In this document: one piece after another, positions 9,313 through 21,416 of the stretch
How the letters are laid out: the number at the start of each line of letters is the position of its first letter
Position numbering within the stretch: position 1 is the first letter of the stretch
DNA from: Apostichopus californicus
Taxonomy: Eukaryota > Echinodermata > Holothuroidea > Aspidochirotida > Stichopodidae
NCBI GenBank assembly: GCA_020650975.1
Contig: JAIPMN010006235.1
Coordinates: 6,311-29,942 of the forward strand
DNA length: 23,632 nt
Direction of reading: 5' to 3'
Program-made: the position numbers and the translations under genes
The notes under the pieces: model-generated
The model's input: the letters and a program-made list of their open reading frames with translations, nothing else
Databases searched by the model: none
Told to the model about the DNA's origin: nothing

Positions 9313-12008
9313 CTTTGATTAATTGGTGCGCTGTGAAGCAAAGATAACAAAACAACTTCAAGGAAGCTCTTACTTTGCCTCCCCACCCCCAATCCCACCC
9401 CCATCACCCATCCACCACACCCCATCCTCGTCATAAGACAACCCTGGTTAAAATAGACGGAGCCATTTCGACTTTACCACCAAAAACTATTAAATGCTCT
9501 GTTACAATGGAACAGTCTGATATTCTTTGGGACATGGCATATAACCACAAGAACAACTTTTGTAAAGAGCTCTAACAAAAGGTCCGTCCAGTGGAGAATA
9601 GTTTTAGGTTATTAACAAAGACTTTGTAGTCTATTATTAACCTATTGCTGTAATGTATTGTTTTCAAGGGACACCTTGGGTACGTATAAAGCAAATTTGT
9701 ACTTCCCATGTTTTTACACTGGCAATATTCTGTTGTCATGCTTGCTAAAGGGAAGATATATATTACAACATACTGTGAATCATTGAGCTGACAGAACAAT
9801 ATTCATTGTTGACAGAACAATATAACCAGTAGGCATGAAAAGTTTAATCAGTGGATTGTTGTGAGCCAAATAAAGGTAGCTCAGTGATTGTTATGCCAAT
9901 TGTTGGCACCTTAAAGCTAACAACCTGTGGTGCTACTAGATGTTTATAGATATAAAACTCAATTGTGACCTTTATAAATGGTGAGGAAAAAAATTAATGT
10001 TATCATGCAGACATCGAACCACCATGGCTAAGTTCAACAATTTGCAACATTTGAATACTATTTTAACTCCAAATTACAATATGTACAGTTACTGTAAGAA
10101 CATATTGATCAATGGTTTAAATTTTTAAAATTTCTGAAAGCCCCCCCAAAGAAATAAAAAAATATCAGCTACTTTCACCATTAGGTAAGTGAAGACTTAA
10201 CTTCGAGGGTCCCAAATTTGTTCACATTCAGACCTCAAATTTCAGGCTATTTACTGACTAACTGACATTGGATATCACTATTTACCAGTTGCAAAAAAAG
10301 GAATCTTGCAATTTCTTTTTAGTAGGCATTAAGAACATAGACACATGATATGTCAGGTAAAAATCGTCAGTAAGAAAATAACATATTTTCCTTATACCTA
10401 ACATATTACCTACTTATTATTTTCAGCAAATAGTATTGGGCCACCCCCACAAGCCTGTACAGTGACTGATGCATGCTGTAGTCTGGAAAATGCCAGTGAA
10501 AACATAATTTGCCAGTGCAATTTTTAAGCACTGCATTTTTTAGCAAGTTTCTAAAATTGTGAAATTCTAGGCCTGACCTACTATAGCACACAACTATCAG
10601 GAAAATCATGCTTTGCTAGTAAAATTTATGCTTGTGTTTGATAATGTTTTATACATGATATTGTCGTATACTGTTGCAAAACACTTCATGTCAAAATATT
10701 CAAAAATTGGATGTTTATAATCTATGCCTCCATATATAATTTGCATACTTATCACATTTATCTGATTTCATCTTGTCTTGACAAATCGGTCTCAATTTCA
10801 TATACTGGTGGCGCTATTTTTGTTCGAGATTTGAACATCAAGAAATTGCCTCTAGAGGGCAGTCAACCATGAAGACAGCTTTAAAAGTAGATCAGCAGGC
10901 CACTGAAACTAGGAGAACATAAAATTTATGAAAAGAACTGTATCAACAGTTATGAGGGTCATCCTCACAGTATTGTCACAGTATATATGCCCTTGAAAGT
11001 TAAACATGTGACATCTAATGCTCTAAATTTGTGGCACAATCTCAAGTACATCCAATGGCCACAAATGTCACAATTTTCCACTTCAGTCTACTACTACAGT
11101 AGTACTACTTTTAAAATGTTAGGCAATGACTGTCTATGTACACAAAACAGGAAATCTTCATTTCCAGAGGGTCAGTAAATTTTCAAAAGTAATCTTGACC
11201 CAAATGAAATTGGGACAAATCACTTTAACTCATCGAGGTTTTTACACCTTTGGACTGAAACCAAATGGTCAAGAGAAAAAAAGGAAATTCAATATTCACT
11301 CAAAGATTGTGTGATTTTGTACAAAAGTTGGTATACTTTCCAGAGAACAGATTTGTAATGGACTTTTGATATGACACAATGACTATACCTGAAACAATTT
11401 ACTAATACTCCATTTAAAATTGGCTTGGCCTACAGTAGCCAAAGTTTGGCCTTAGCCTACACTAACATAGTAACAGAAACACTAACACAGCTGGCATAAC
11501 ACAGCAGCAAGTAACATATACTATTACTAGACTAGGCTAGTGGCAATGGTGATTTGGCCTAACATTAGGTCGAACAGGGTCTTCCATCAGGACTAGACAC
11601 ACCATGTCTTATGTTGTGAAGAGTTCACAGTAGAAACATTTCAAACCCACCTTACAAGTTACAACTATTTGTGAAGCCTAATTGATTGGTTACTATTTGC
11701 AGTTCGCATGCTTAAATCGAAAGTTAAACTTGCCGCCAGATGTTGGAAAAGCGACCACATTGCCAGGAACGAATAGAGGTCACATGTATTAGTTCTGTGA
11801 CCTTTGTTCGTCAGGGTGTACATAAATACGAACTTAGTCAACACGGTGGTTTCGTTCTGTAGGGTGCATAGAGCAGTATTCTGCTCTATTGTTGGGTGTC
11901 TGTACTGTCTGATTTGAATCAGAAATGCGAAACGATACAGTTGGATAAAGATATAACTAATATCAGTTCTTTGCATGAAATCCTCCTTTTACGAGTAAAA
12001 TGGATACG
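9313..12008. other. Non-coding, no gene recognised
   Basis: It contains a C-rich simple patch (9375-9428), a small direct repeat GACAGAACAATAT (9791 and 9812 areas), and TAGGCC-rich words near 11420-11560. Open frames up to 103 codons look random. No exon could be supported. Confidence 0.55.
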
Positions 12009-12016
12009 CCAATGAG

Positions 12017-12487
12017 CAGGGGCCGCTAACAGGTATAAAATGGTCCCTGGGTATGATCATCATGAGTGAGGGGGTCCCACAATATATCGAAAAGAGCCAC
12101 CTCCACCCCGCAAAACACCCTGCAAAATAGAACAAATGTGGAACGCCTTGGACGGCAAATATGTTGTCTGTTGTAATATGTTTATCATGTATTTCGAAAA
12201 TTAGCCTCATTTCCGAAATGATTAAAAGGGTATATTTATCGGGGCCCCTAATTGTCAAATATTGGTTTCTTATGCTAGGCATAGGTGTATTGCAACGGAC
12301 CTCTGCATCAGTATTCACAATTTCATCTGAAGTTAACAGTAAATTTAGTGCATTCAACAGGTGACCACTCAACTGTGATGTATGAATATTATGGTAATAG
12401 CATATATGAAGGGGACCCGAGGCCCTTGACATAGGTGCCCCCCCCCCCGGAAATTTCCCGGTTTCCCAGTGGGCCAGTGCGCCCCTG
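12017..12487. mobile_element. Second non-autonomous hAT-like element, 471 bp, with 8-bp target duplication
   Basis: The left end reads CAGGGGCCGC and the right end, inverted, reads CAGGGGCGCA, a short terminal inverted repeat of about 7 bp. The octamer CCAATGAG occurs directly outside each end (12009-12016 and 12488-12495). The subterminal regions hold G/C runs, including an 11-C run at 12438-12448 next to a GGAAATTTCC palindrome. Open frames inside (up to 147 codons on the minus strand) do not resemble any transposase I know. The termini differ from those of the 8920-9304 element, so it represents another hAT family. Confidence 0.8.
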
Positions 12488-12495
12488 CCAATGAG

Positions 12496-12954
12496 CTACA
12501 TAGTCTAAGCATGTAATAAATACTGATGACGGAACGACCTGTATAGCTTTCTTCATGAAAGACATACCAACATGACAATTTCAATTGTTGCAGGATTTTG
12601 GGTTATCGTTTTTCTGGTACACATATAGCAATTTATAATTAATCTGATATAAGGAGAATGTGTTTTATCCTAGATTGTTGACACAAACAGTGAAAATCAA
12701 TTGATGGAACGCAGAGTAATCATTTTTCAATTGAAACATTATTCGTATAGCAAATTTAATAGTAAACTTGCAATGTATATTAAGCTAGCAGTGATACAAA
12801 AAGCATACAAAGGGAAAGGGATACTTAGAAATACAAATACAACAAAGGGAACTTATCCCTGTGTCATGCATAGTAAAATCATAATAAGAGTATGTGTATT
12901 TTTCATTTCATCATATACACAATATATTAGTTTGTCATTATTAAATCTTTTTCT
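12496..12954. other. Non-coding AT-rich flank
   Basis: It lies between the second hAT-like element and the CpG-dense stretch. An 85-codon open frame is lysine- and isoleucine-rich, as expected from AT-rich random sequence. Confidence 0.55.
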
Positions 12955-13110
12955 ATAACGTGACGACACTACACGCGCGCGTCTGCAGACGTACGTGTTT
13001 GCATTCGGGTCTGTATAACACATCTCTGACTGTCACTTGCATACATGCGTTCGCGTATCCTGTTCGCGCGCGTGTACATGCGTACTGTAAGTTTGTACGC
13101 AGAACAGTGT
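12955..13110 (+). promoter_or_regulatory. CpG-dense stretch upstream of the TMEM145-like gene
   Basis: CpG dinucleotides are packed here (for example CACGCGCGCGTC and TTCGCGCGCGTG) in a window that is otherwise CpG-poor. The stretch ends about 750 bp before the chosen start codon. It is consistent with an unmethylated promoter region, although the function is inferred from composition and position only. Confidence 0.5.
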
Positions 13111-13164
13111 TTGGCTTCTAAGCAACGGTTTGTTTTCATCTACGGATCTCCATAACAAGTGTGA

Positions 13165-13172
13165 TGACGTCA
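13165..13172 (+). promoter_or_regulatory. CRE palindrome TGACGTCA
   Basis: A perfect full cAMP-response element, the binding site for CREB/ATF proteins. A half-site-like TTACGTCA lies at 13615-13622. Both are in the proposed promoter of the TMEM145-like gene. Binding is not shown by sequence alone. Confidence 0.4.
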
Positions 13173-13644
13173 GGCTGAATAGTATCAAACATTTCACAAA
13201 AGGTTGAACCCGAACTAAAAGTGAAGCTCTAAAGGAATTATTGGGAACTATGAAACATAATTCGACACTTTCCTACATCATAATTTCATTAGGAACGATG
13301 TAATTAGGTCGAAAGTTACGGTTAACATATCTGTGCCTGTACCGTGATCAGTCACTGCAAAATGTTTTGTAATTAGATTTGCTTTATAGGGGTTCAGTTT
13401 TAAACACATATATATTTTACTTTAAATCTGTTGTATCCATGTGGAATTATGCATGTATAAATTAACTGTCTGTGAGTTCTGCGTGACCTAGTCACAATAA
13501 TGAAAGTTGCAACCTTAGAGCAATCTGTGAAATACAAAAACAAGTTTCTTACAAACCTATCGCAAAACACAATTTCCAATCACATAATGGATGGTATGAG
13601 CTTCTATACCGCTGTTACGTCAAACGCGTTACATGGAACTATTA

Positions 13645-13653
13645 GCCAATCAG
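13645..13653 (+). promoter_or_regulatory. CCAAT box (NF-Y type GCCAATCAG)
   Basis: The match GCCAATCAG fits the NF-Y consensus well and lies about 215 bp before the ATG at 13864, a plausible distance to a start site around 13680-13750. No TATA box was seen. The initiation site itself cannot be placed. Confidence 0.4.
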
Positions 13654-13863
13654 ATAGAAGAATGACATTGTGACAAGTCGTTCGTAAACATAGCAACAGT
13701 GTGCGTACGTGCATACATACATTGCATGCAGTGTATACATTGTACATGCACAGCATATGTAACATTCACAGTTTGTGCTCAATCTCTGTTGAGTATAGAC
13801 GTGCGCCGAATCGTGGGAACTTTTGAAGAAACTTTAGTTTCTTCGAAAGAAAGGAATTCGGTA

Positions 13864-16800
13864 ATGGAGACACCATTGAAAATAGAATTTATTTTCATCC
13901 TGTTAGCTGCTTTCATGGTAAGAGATTACAATGCCCTGAGAGTTATAGGACATACGGAAGAAAGTTTCGAAACGGTAAGTGCAGAGGTAAAAAATTGAAG
14001 CCAGTACAGTAGGCTAAGTTATGAACGATGAATATAACAAATATGGATGATTTTTTAAAAACTTCAAATGACACAATGGGGTGAACTTTAGGACCCAACT
14101 AAAAACAGGCTGATTAAGTTATTGTTAGATGTTGTTCTATTAAAAGGTAGTATCCTAGGCATATAGTTAGGGCCCAATGAAGGTGTGCTTGTTCTTCATC
14201 TTTGACCTAAGTTATAGTTTTAGCCTAACCTCGATAAAACAGTGAAATTAATGTTAGGCTATGCTTAACTTTGCCGTTACTAACATGATACTTAAGTTAT
14301 GCCTATGTATCTTGGCATACGTTAGTGAGTCCAAGTCCGCTCGGTCACTTTGTCCGTTCAAGCATTATGACGTAGTGAGATAATCAGCCTATCCTGTTTT
14401 CCCTAATGATAATGTGTTCGTAACCGTTAGCCAATTGCCACTGAAAATGTGCTACTACATTTATGACTTTTGCAGTAACCTAGCAACAACTTGAACAGGC
14501 TTAGCCTATCTGTATAATCAGTGCAGTGGCATAACGTTAGGCTTAGCTTAGGTCTAAAACTACAGCACTAGCCTATAGAATAGTAATTAATAATACTTTA
14601 GCAACCAAACCAGGCATAGCCAAGATTCTGACTGAAACTGGAGCTAGGTCTAAGCTCTAAAATTAACAATTGAAAGCTGGGTCTGTGACAATGCAGACTG
14701 ATCAAAACATAAAATATTCCATAAAAAATGGGGAATATTGTAGTAAACAACTTTAACTCTGATTAATTTTGACCTAAGTCCAGCACACTCTAGGTTGTGT
14801 GCAAGTATTTGTAAACATGTTTTAGGCCACTATATTCTCCATTTAAAAAATTTTGGTAGGCCTAGGCCCTAGACACTTTTAGCACCTTCTCTATCAGCAG
14901 CTAATGTAAAGACAAATGTAATGATAAAACACTTCTACTGAAATCAGAAATGCTTTGTTTGGTAACATTTTTGAAACTATTTCACCCTTGTAAAGTAAAA
15001 AGTATAAATGAAATTTTGTTTTAAACTTCAAATGTATTAATGACAAATATATTTCTGTTTCAAGGTAAATCAAAGATCGGCTCACAGAGTGTCCTAGAAA
15101 CTGAAAAATATACTTTTTCCATTAAATTTGGAGGTAATTTGGTCAAGAATTTGACCTGGCAGATAACAGGAACAAGTCAAAACAAATTACTTTATTTTTT
15201 ATTATTATATATTTGCACAGGACCTGTCGTACATCACAAGATATGTCGTTGCACCAAATACTGATGTAAGATTTCAATATAGCATTAAAATTCCAGCGGT
15301 GAGTGCATCCTCTTCACTGTCCAGTATGTAGCTTATTTATGGCTCATTTATTATAGCACTGATATTACTGAATGCATGTCAGGGCTTCCCCTGATATTCA
15401 TTTTGTGAGGTGACCTCCTCTGTGTTGTTTGGATGATTGAAATTAGGATGTATAACAAAATTTCCGGGCAACCATGCCCCCAAATCCCCCGCCCCCAGGT
15501 ATGCTCATGCCCCAAAAACCCAGGGAAATCCCTTTTCAACTGTTGTTTATTACAACTTTTTAGGTTGTGTAAATATCAAAAACCTCAGCACTGCTACCAA
15601 AAATGTAAGTACCAATGGGTCATGAGAAGAGAGCTTTTGTTTTCTATGTTTATCTTAAAGCAGCGATAATTGTCAAGTCTTGTCCCACAATTTGAGCAAA
15701 TTAGCATTCTGAAATAAAACCCAAATATACCTATCACTATTTGACGATGATTGTTAATTTATCATAAAACAGAGAGGGTTGAGAAAATACAATCTACAAA
15801 AGTGCTTGATTTTATTGTACTCCTCTGTGGTCTTTTTGTAAACTGTTATTTTTATCATCAATTCTTTTCTTGTAGGGACATTGCTGTAGCGATCTGGTTG
15901 GATTTTTTGGGGTGGATGAACAATGGCCTTTGATAAGGGCTCATGGACATGAAATGGTAAATACCACCTTTACTAAGTTGTAGTTTTTATACAGTATGAT
16001 CATGTTGTACAATATATTTTTTTGGCTATTTGTTGTTCCAGCTGTTACTGTCAGTTGTGATTTGAATCAACACACATCACAATAAAACAGCTTTGAATGG
16101 TAAACTTTCAACAGTCTACCTTTCAATATTACCATGCTAAAAATTACTATGCTTTCCAGTTTTTTTTCAGGCACCTCTGAACCTTCAAATTATTCAGAGT
16201 TTATAGAATATTTGATAAAATGTCACTTTGTGGTACTCACAATTATTTCTTGTTCTGACTTCATGGTGTATATATCCCACTTAGACTAAACCTATTGATG
16301 AGTTTGTCAGTAATTCAACTTCTCAGAAAGACTGATCCAAATTAAAGCAGTTGTTTGTTTTTCATTCCTATATTTCATGTGGTTCAACATGAATAATGAA
16401 GCAAAACGATAAAAGAAAAAACCCTATGGGAGTTTCAGAAGCTCTTTGATAAAAAATAAGAGCATGTTACAAGCAGTAGGCATAAATCTCACCCTAGAAA
16501 CCAAGTTTTTTTCTTTCTTTTTTTCTCCCTTTTGGTTGGCACAGTGTCATATCATTTATTTCTGTAAACTTAATTTGACTAATGTGAATTTTTTGTTTTC
16601 TTTGTTTTAAAGACTTGCTATGAAAAGTTGGACACAGTGTTAGGAATTACTGCAACTGTTTTTCCTCTGATAGAGGGTCACAGTTACCACAAATGTCTAC
16701 CTGAAACAGAGCTAACTGGAAAAGAAGTAAGTAATCGATTACTTGGTGTGCTCATTCATCTGAGTCAGTAATGAAGTTAAAGTTAGATTCGACCATAGAC

Positions 16801-19800
16801 AACCTTAAATTGAGCCCCACAAGATATGTAGCAAATATTAAAAAATTGAGATTGACTTTATTGATTCCAAAAAGTGATTTAACAATTGAGTAAAATTAGA
16901 ACCATATAAACTACATATGGTACATGTATATGCAAAAATTGAAATTTTCATGTAGGTTGCTTTGAAAATGATGTACTGCAACTGATCAAATTGAGTTATC
17001 TCTTAAAACTGTTTTGTTGGCAACAAAACTCAAACGGAGAGCTTTGTGTAGTTATTCTTTTCCTTCTTCTTCAACAGGTCACCCATTGTTTTGGAGATCG
17101 AATATTCCGTCATTCAGAAGCCCAGTGGTACTACTTTACGTTTATGAACTGCCACGCTCGGAGCCATTCAGGCATTAACGCGACATTTGACCTCCATTTA
17201 ACCATCCAACGGAACCGTGGTGCCGTGACTGAGTTTTCAGCCGATGAGGACAGTAAGTAAATCTGAATGAATTAATTGCTTGGTCTATAGTCAGCTCAGA
17301 AATCTGTGTTCTGTGTTTATCAGTATAGTTAGACTGGTTGACACTTTGGTTCTTAAAGGTCATTATTAGGTCCCCCCTCAAATATACAAGAGAGTAAAAT
17401 ACCTGGTAACTGCATGTCAGGTTACACGGTAGTTAATGTATTTTTCCTGAATATCAAACTTAACCTGAAGAAAAATAAATGCACTTTTTAAATTTTCTCT
17501 ATTTTTCCACAGCCAATCTATATGTGACCTTCATCTGCGATATAATAATGGTTGGATGCATATTTACTGGCTTTGTCTTTGGAGGTATGTAATTCAATGT
17601 TCCACTTCTGTCAAATTAGGAACTTTTAAATAAAAATAAAGTAAAAGTAAAACTGAAAATATATTCATTTATTGCAGAGTAGGGTCAATACCAGGAAATT
17701 CTTTGTCTCATTTCTCATGCAGTGATACTCTGGTCTCGTAAGATGCTACATACAACTTACAAGATGTGGATCTTGTCACTTTGCCTACACTTCATTGGCT
17801 GTGTTATTATGACTACTGCCTGGTACAAATTTTCCTTGGATGGTTTTGAGAGAAAGAAGCAAGTTTCATTTGGTAAGAATCATTGAGAAAATTTCTATCT
17901 GGGAATATTTATATATAACTTGAATTTCTAGAAATAAGGGGAAAGGATTTCAGTTCTTTAAACTTTTTTTGAGTCAGCATTTTTTAATTAAGCTTAAGTT
18001 AATTCCTTAACGATGCACTACATTACCCTGAATGGAAAGTTGTCTTTTGAATTCACAAACAAGGATTCAACAATTTTGAAAATTTCAAGTTGTTTGTATG
18101 ACATGATTAAAAAATGTTGGAAAGTGGGGGGGGGGGAGGTGGGGGGAGGTGCAAAGCAGGCGCAGATAGTAAATACTTAATTCAGTCGTTTGAATGCTTG
18201 CAGTAATTGCATGATAAATATAACAGTTGAAAAATTTATTGTCTTTCTTCAGGTTGGAAAACATTGTTCTGATAACTAGTTTTTATGGTAGTTTGTTTTT
18301 TTTCTGACAATTTGCTGACAATTTGCTTCTAGGGAGTCAATCCGGTTAGTGTGCACTGTATCAGTTGTCTCAGACACTTTTTATATTTTTGTTTATCTTC
18401 TATAGGCCACTACTTTACATCAGCAGGATCAATTGTCTTTGCTATTATGTTGATAGTCATATCAAAAGGCTATACTATTACAAGGTTAGTAAACTGCAGA
18501 CAGTATCATGTGTAATCGGGATATATGTTAATTTTGTTAATACATGCAATATGTATGGCTATACTATACATCCACTGCAGGTAATAAGAAATGTAAGATA
18601 AATGTTTTTTACATATGAATGTTACCAAATAAATGTGTAACTACGAAAACAAGATTATTAGGAAATATAAAATGTAGCACATGATAATACATGATTTAAT
18701 ACTGTATAATAGGCTATAAAGACATTAGAAAATAGTGACCATGTATTGCTGAAGCTAATTGCTGTAATCAAGTTCTTGAAACAGACTTGTAAAATCTAGA
18801 GAGATCTATTGTCTTATGTAAGAAAAATAAAGCTTTGAAGGAGAACCTTCTATAAATTTTCTAGCACTTTTAAGCTTGACAAATGTGCTTTTCATAGCTA
18901 AACTATACAACAATTTAAGTAGCTGATCAGCAACATTATGACACAAGTCATTGTTTTTTTTTTTGGGGGGGGGGGCTCCTTAAACAAAACCAACAGAATG
19001 GAGTGAGAAAGTTACCATTTATGTACCTTTGAATACAGATTAATAGCTTGAAATACCAAATTTTACCCTTTGCCATTGTTTTAGACTTACAATCCGTACA
19101 GTCGGCAAGGTGAAGATATTTGCATTTGCCAGCTGGTTTGCGTTCTGCTACACGATATTGTACATCATCTTAGGGCAGTCGGATCCACGTGACGTCAAGA
19201 ACATCTACGATACACCCGCAGCCCTTGGTATTGTCGGCAAGAGGATTGGTGGTGAGTTGTAATGCTAAATACATATACAGATATATATGTATTTCAATTC
19301 AAACAGCTCAGTCAACTGTTTTGGGATTGATATTTTCTTGAGGTATCTTTTTATTTAATTTTACTACATTTGAATGATGCAACATGAACTCCCATGATTT
19401 CAAGGAAGTCTACATCCTCAATATTTTACCCGTCTCCTTTTTATCTGTTATCCTTCAGCTTCTGCTTGCACCACTTATTATCATTTTTCACTCACCTTTT
19501 ATGGCTACACCTAAAATAGCTAACATTCTTAATTTTATCCTTGTTTTCTACTACATTTCCATCATCTTCAGCTACCATCTGGTGCATCTATGGAGCAGTG
19601 TTTACCCTCAAAGACTTTCCTAAGAAGGGAGCTTTTTACCTCATATTTACCATCCTTTCATCCTCTTGGTTCCTTGCTGAACCTGTCATGATCCTCTTTT
19701 CTAACTTCTGGCTACCACTGTACTGTAGGTGAGAGCAGTGTTTGTCATCACTTTTCCTGCCCTCTTTTGTGTGTCTGTGTGTTTGCACTACTAAGACAGC

Positions 19801-20929
19801 TATGTATGTATTTTAGATCCTCCTGCAAGCAGGAACTCGCAAAGAAGCCATCGTTGGCTTATCAAAGCCGCAAGCTGACCGAAGTCAGTCACTTAGATTC
19901 ATATTTAACGTCCATGATTATGAATTGTCAATTGTCAACTCTGTAACTGGACGACATGTATACATTAATCTTGGAGTGACTCAAACTCGGGACCTTATGA
20001 TTGAAAGGCACCGGCTTCTCATTTATAGTATGTTCATAAATACTTATGCATGGAAACCATTACTGACCCCCATTTAATCATACTACTTAATAATTAAATG
20101 TGAACAAACTTGTAATGTTTCCCAAAGTTTGTTCAAGTTGTGCAAACTTCTGCACAAGATCTTCTTCCAAAAACTTATTCAAAGATGAGTGAAAATGTTG
20201 AAAAGTATAAAACGCAGATGACTTTTGTACAAAAAACAACTTTAGATATTACCATGTTTGCTGATATTGCGTCATCACTGAATCATACAGTACTGACAGC
20301 ATGTTGGAGGATTTGGTTCACAGACAAACAATTAATTATGAAGTGTAAAACCTGATTTTTTAGATCTCATTTCTTTTGTAAAGCAGTCTATTATTTTTTT
20401 CGTTCTACAGGGCCAAGTGGGTTCACGCTATGTACCTCTTGACTCTTGTCGTTGGACATGTCGTGTTTGTCATCTTGACCAGACCATCGGCCACCAATAA
20501 ATACTTTCCATTCCATCTCAGTACTAACAAGGTAAGGACATTGAATAACTGTAATTTATTTTGACTTTGAATCTTTCATACTTTTGACACTTCCTCTACA
20601 CGGGTGTAGGTGTATGTACCCCCTCCCCCACCCCCCTCCCCCACCCTCCCTCTTTCCCATTTGTTCAGGGTACCATATGTTTGATTCATTGTAATGCAGG
20701 AATTAAATATATAATACTAATCATTTGTTATAACCTGTTTTATTCTCTCTATCTACACAATGTAAATAATGTAAAAGTGATATGTCTGTCTTTTAAGGTT
20801 GGTATTATGGAGAATGAAGAAACAGGTCTATATGAACACCAACCAACTGAAGCAACCTTTTCCAACTTTATTGCCACAAGCTTAAGACCTGAGGAAGAGA
20901 GATCTTCTATATACCAGGTAAAGTTCTAA
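13864..20929 (+). CDS. TMEM145: TMEM145/GPR180-family seven-transmembrane protein, 12 exons
   Basis: Exons: 13864-13974, 15221-15298, 15876-15956, 16613-16726, 17078-17252, 17513-17584, 17723-17872, 18406-18484, 19085-19251, 19572-19728, 20411-20531, 20798-20929. All introns are GT..AG and the frame stays open, giving about 478 residues, close to the usual 440-500 of the family. Residues 1-23 form a signal peptide (METPLKIEFIFILLAAFMV). The lumenal domain (about 24-187) has Cys at 66, 67, 92, 118, 132 and 153, a sequon N162-A-T, W145-Y-Y and the family hallmark F181-S-A-D-E just before TM1. Seven hydrophobic helices follow, near 188-213, 225-247, 264-283, 297-317, 338-355, 363-391 and 398-419; K-G-Y-T-I-T-R ends TM3 and F-P-K-K precedes TM6. 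This matches the GpcrRhopsn4-type family. The GHCC and QWP segments of the lumenal domain resemble TMEM145 more than GPR180. The molecular role is not settled; the layout implies a membrane protein of the secretory route or cell surface. An in-frame ATG at 13699 exists, but the later one puts the signal peptide at the N-terminus. The 3' end is uncertain. Confidence 0.9.
13975..15220 (+). other. Intron 1 of the TMEM145-like gene
   Basis: This is the longest intron (1246 bp), with donor GTAAGT and acceptor TTTGCACAG, in phase 0. It is rich in TAGGC/GCCTA words, such as TAGGCCTAGGCCCTAG near 14856. No exon or element could be defined inside. Confidence 0.8.
18126..18149. repeat. G-rich tract in intron 7
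   Basis: A run of 11 G, then two further G blocks separated by A/GGT, on the transcribed sense strand between exons 7 and 8. It has the pattern of a potential G-quadruplex. A second G11 run occurs in intron 8 at 18965-18975. Confidence 0.7.
19800..20014 (-). mobile_element. Second copy of the tRNA-derived SINE, in intron 10, 5'-truncated
   Basis: Bases 19816-20014 align along their length to 21688-21884 with only scattered changes and small indels. Homology stops at GCACCGG, so the A-box half of the tRNA head is missing. The B-box region is also altered. A short AT-rich tail (TATGTATGTATTTTA) lies at the expected 3' end at 19801-19815. The copy lies in the intron between exons 10 and 11 of the TMEM145-like gene, antisense to it, and does not disturb the splice sites. 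Confidence 0.85.
20619..20659. repeat. Polypyrimidine C/T tract in intron 11
   Basis: About 40 bases of CCCT/CCCA repeats between exons 11 and 12. It is simple sequence, 140 bp before the acceptor, so it is not the acceptor tract itself. Confidence 0.8.
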
Positions 20930-21358
20930 GAGATATGGCTGGGCGTGTTTGCCAGACTGAGTCTGGTCGGCACAATTTAAATATCCAAGACACTATAGTA
21001 CTGTTTCTCCCAGAAGGTTTTCCCTTCCACAATCTAGTAGGTGGTTTAAACAAGAATAAGACAGATTTGAACACCTGGGTAAACATGAAACTTTCAAGAA
21101 ATTAAGGAATTAATCAGAGATTATTACTAATGGTTTTTGAAAGAGTAGCAGGAGGTAGATTAGTTCTGTTTTGTTCAAACTGAACTCTCTGGATTCCCAA
21201 CCTTTAAGTTGGTTACAATCCCAAACAAATCACATCCTTGCTAGAGATCTCATCCAGATCTATTTCATCATGCTTCCTTACCAATATAACCAAATTCTTA
21301 CACCCCAAAATCACAGAATGTGAGAATCAACAAGACATGAAAAAGGAGGAATACTGGT
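20930..21358. other. 3' flank of the TMEM145-like gene
   Basis: If the gene ends at the TAA at 20927-20929, this is 3' untranslated sequence, with ATTAAA at 21421-21426 as the nearest possible poly(A) signal. If the GTAAAG at 20918 is a real donor, it is an intron. An acceptor-like CACAG at about 21316 would add only seven codons before a stop. Confidence 0.4.
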
Positions 21359-21416
21359 AACTCATGGTAGACATTCTTGACTTAATATATTAAGTCAAGA
21401 ATGTCTACCATGAGTT
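21359..21416. repeat. Perfect 58-bp palindrome, no spacer
   Basis: Bases 21359-21387 are the exact reverse complement of 21388-21416; the centre is AATA|TATT and the arms end in AACTC/GAGTT. No mismatch was found over the 29-bp arms. It lies about 430 bp past the possible stop of the TMEM145-like gene and 4 bp before an ATTAAA (21421-21426). As RNA it would form a fully paired hairpin. Confidence 0.95.

Noticed and set aside
11665-11976. 103-codon minus-strand open frame
   Set aside because: No recognisable motif; sequence looks random apart from slightly higher CpG.
11989-12432. 147-codon minus-strand open frame
   Set aside because: It lies within the second hAT-like element, resembles no known family and has no supporting context.
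15371-15535. Possible further hAT-like element in intron 2 (CAGGGCTTCCCC ... GGGAAATCCCT)
   Set aside because: The ends are only loosely complementary and there is no matching 8-bp flank.
19458-19571. Alternative earlier acceptor for exon 10
   Set aside because: Reading from that AG meets a stop before the conserved TM5 segment; the acceptor at 19571 keeps the frame.
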